Source: Mesorhizobium sp. AR10 (lineage in GTDB: Bacteria > Pseudomonadota > Alphaproteobacteria > Rhizobiales > Rhizobiaceae). From it: 64,000 nt of DNA. The notes below the pieces were generated by a model. That model saw nothing but the letters and a program-made list of their open reading frames with translations, was not told where the DNA came from and made no database searches. The stretch covers positions 248,001-312,000 of the forward strand of contig NZ_CP080523.1 in assembly GCF_024746795.1 (NCBI RefSeq), in the 5' to 3' direction. This document shows, piece by piece, positions 63,088-64,000 of the stretch (positions within the stretch are counted from its first letter, which is position 1; each line of letters opens with the position of its first letter). The translations under genes and the position numbers were made by a program.

Positions 63088-63723
63088 TCAGGTTCGCCAA
63101 AGCAGGAGCCGCAGCCCCGCACAACCAAAGGCGACGGCTAAAACAACTTCAATGCCTCGCCGCGCACGCCGGTACATCCTGACCATGGGCTGCGTGGAAA
63201 ACACGACGGCATACCCGCAGAATATTGTAACGCTCAGCACTGCACATCCTGCAAGGATGACGATGACGTCCGTAGGCGAGGCGTCCGGTCCAAGCCCTAG
63301 CGTCACCAGTGCAATCCAAGCGAGAATCGATTTCGGATTGCTGAGGTGCATCAGCAAACCGCGCCTGTAGAGACCGAGCCCTGAGATCGGCCGGCGTGCT
63401 GTACCAGGCGTGGCATCATGCTGGTCCGGTGTCAGGGCACCCCTTCCTGCCTTGAAAGCTAAATAGAGCAGATAACAGCCTCCGAGAACCTTTAGAATCA
63501 CGAGCGCCTGGGCGTAGCTTGCCAAAAGCGCGGAGATGCCTGTCGCCGCCATGATGCCCCAAAAAATCGATCCGGTGACGACGCCGGCTGACAAAGCAAG
63601 GGCTGCTTGGCGCCCTTGCTGCATTGCCGTTCCCATGATCCGCATTGTGCTGGGACCCGGGCTCCCCGCTGCAACGACGTAGGCCATATAGACAATTAGC
63701 AGGTGGTTCAGATGGTTGAGCAT
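63088..63723 (-). CDS. LysE/RhtB-family amino-acid exporter
   Basis: A 211-residue membrane protein with six hydrophobic segments. The N-terminal signature is AYVVAAGSPGPSTMRIMGTA, followed by GVVTGSIFWGIMAATGISAL and LLMHLSNPKSILAWIALVTL, both typical of LysE/RhtB exporters. These carry amino acids or their derivatives out of the cell. It is a single gene on the minus strand beside a Cys/Met-metabolism enzyme gene, which suggests a sulfur amino acid as substrate. The ATG at 63723 gives the normal family length. Confidence 0.9.
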   Translation of the reverse strand: MLNHLNHLLIVYMAYVVAAGSPGPSTMRIMGTAMQQGRQAALALSAGVVTGSIFWGIMAATGISALLASYAQALVILKVLGGCYLLYLAFKAGRGALTPDQHDATPGTARRPISGLGLYRRGLLMHLSNPKSILAWIALVTLGLGPDASPTDVIVILAGCAVLSVTIFCGYAVVFSTQPMVRMYRRARRGIEVVLAVAFGCAGLRLLLWRT

Positions 63724-63767
63724 CTTGGATCTTTCGCCGGTCTCTCACGCCTGATTCATTTCGGGGA

Positions 63768-64000
63768 CTACGCCCCAGACGTCGCACTGAGAGCCTGCAT
63801 CAGGTCGTCAATAATGTCCTGAGGATGCTCCAGTCCCACGGACATTCGCAGCAATCCGCCTGGCGCTTTGGTCTTCGCACCCTCCACGGATGCGCGATGT
63901 TCGATCAGAGAGTGCGTCCCGCCAAGGCTTGTCGCCCGGACGACAAGCTTGAGGCGGGCGGCCACCGCCATGGCGGCATCAACTCCGCCTTCGACGATAA
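63768..64000 (-). CDS. Cys/Met metabolism PLP-dependent enzyme, C-terminal end (partial)
   Basis: The frame is open to the right window edge. It shows the last 77 residues of a cystathionine gamma-lyase/MetB-type enzyme: AVAARLKLVVRATSLGGTHS, SLIEHRAS and GLLRMSVGLEHPQDIIDDLM. The family enzymes act on cystathionine, homocysteine or cysteine. The catalytic Lys lies outside the window, so the exact reaction is unknown. It is upstream of and in the same direction as the LysE-type exporter gene, 44 bp away. Confidence 0.85.
   Translation of the reverse strand, partial: IVEGGVDAAMAVAARLKLVVRATSLGGTHSLIEHRASVEGAKTKAPGGLLRMSVGLEHPQDIIDDLMQALSATSGA

Noticed and set aside
1..64000. CRISPR arrays, rRNA and tRNA genes
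   Set aside because: No regularly spaced direct repeats and no tRNA- or rRNA-like sequence were noticed on reading. A covariance-model search would be needed to exclude tRNAs fully.

Overview
The window reads as high-GC alphaproteobacterial DNA, most likely from a Mesorhizobium-like member of the Hyphomicrobiales. The grounds are the rhizobial-type VirB/VirD4 cluster, an RcgA-like membrane protein, rhizobial IS families and the style of the transport genes. It looks like an accessory region of a plasmid or integrative element rather than core chromosome: it is rich in IS elements, decayed genes, defence genes and conjugation genes. No rRNA, tRNA or CRISPR array was seen.

1-4.7 kb is a defence patch. 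A CBASS operon (CD-NTase cut by the window edge, stand-alone E2-like protein, patatin-like phospholipase effector) runs with overlapping stop/start codons. It is followed by a convergent two-gene unit of unknown function and by remnants of an OLD-family ATPase and a DUF3422 protein.

4.7-33.5 kb is a large catabolic and transport locus for an unidentified nitrogenous (amino-acid-, amide- or cyclic-imide-like) compound. It holds a cupin-type XRE regulator, a HisD-like dehydrogenase, an MlrC-type M81 protein, ornithine cyclodeaminase- and ProC-like reductases, a CaiC-like acyl-CoA ligase with an enoyl-CoA hydratase, an IclR regulator, HyuB/HyuA hydantoinase subunits, a spermidine/putrescine-type ABC transporter with a fused double permease, an M14 deacylase, a DadA-like oxidoreductase and an Asp/Glu-racemase-like enzyme. 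Five transcription units share a 15-bp palindrome (consensus CAATATnnnATATTG), so the locus is probably one regulon. It has been remodelled: an IS256-family element with an 8-bp target duplication splits one binding-protein gene, a second binding-protein gene is duplicated almost perfectly with a frameshift in the second copy, and a decayed copy of the regulator/dehydrogenase pair lies at 12.0-13.05 kb.

33.9-40.5 kb is mixed: dihydroorotase, remnants of a GntR regulator and of a sulfonate/nitrate-type transporter, an excisionase-like HTH protein, an lgt fragment beside an LspA-like gene, and a class III aminotransferase.

40.6-63 kb is a conjugation region. Secreted proteins, a double-XRE regulator, an IS630-family element split by an IS110-family element, an RcgA-like membrane protein coupled to an alpha/beta hydrolase, and a nuclease-like secreted protein precede a virB1-virB11/virD4 set. 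A 14-bp motif (TAGTAAAGTGTCAA) recurs at three promoter regions here. No relaxase is in the window. The right edge carries a LysE-type exporter and the 3' end of a Cys/Met-metabolism PLP enzyme gene.
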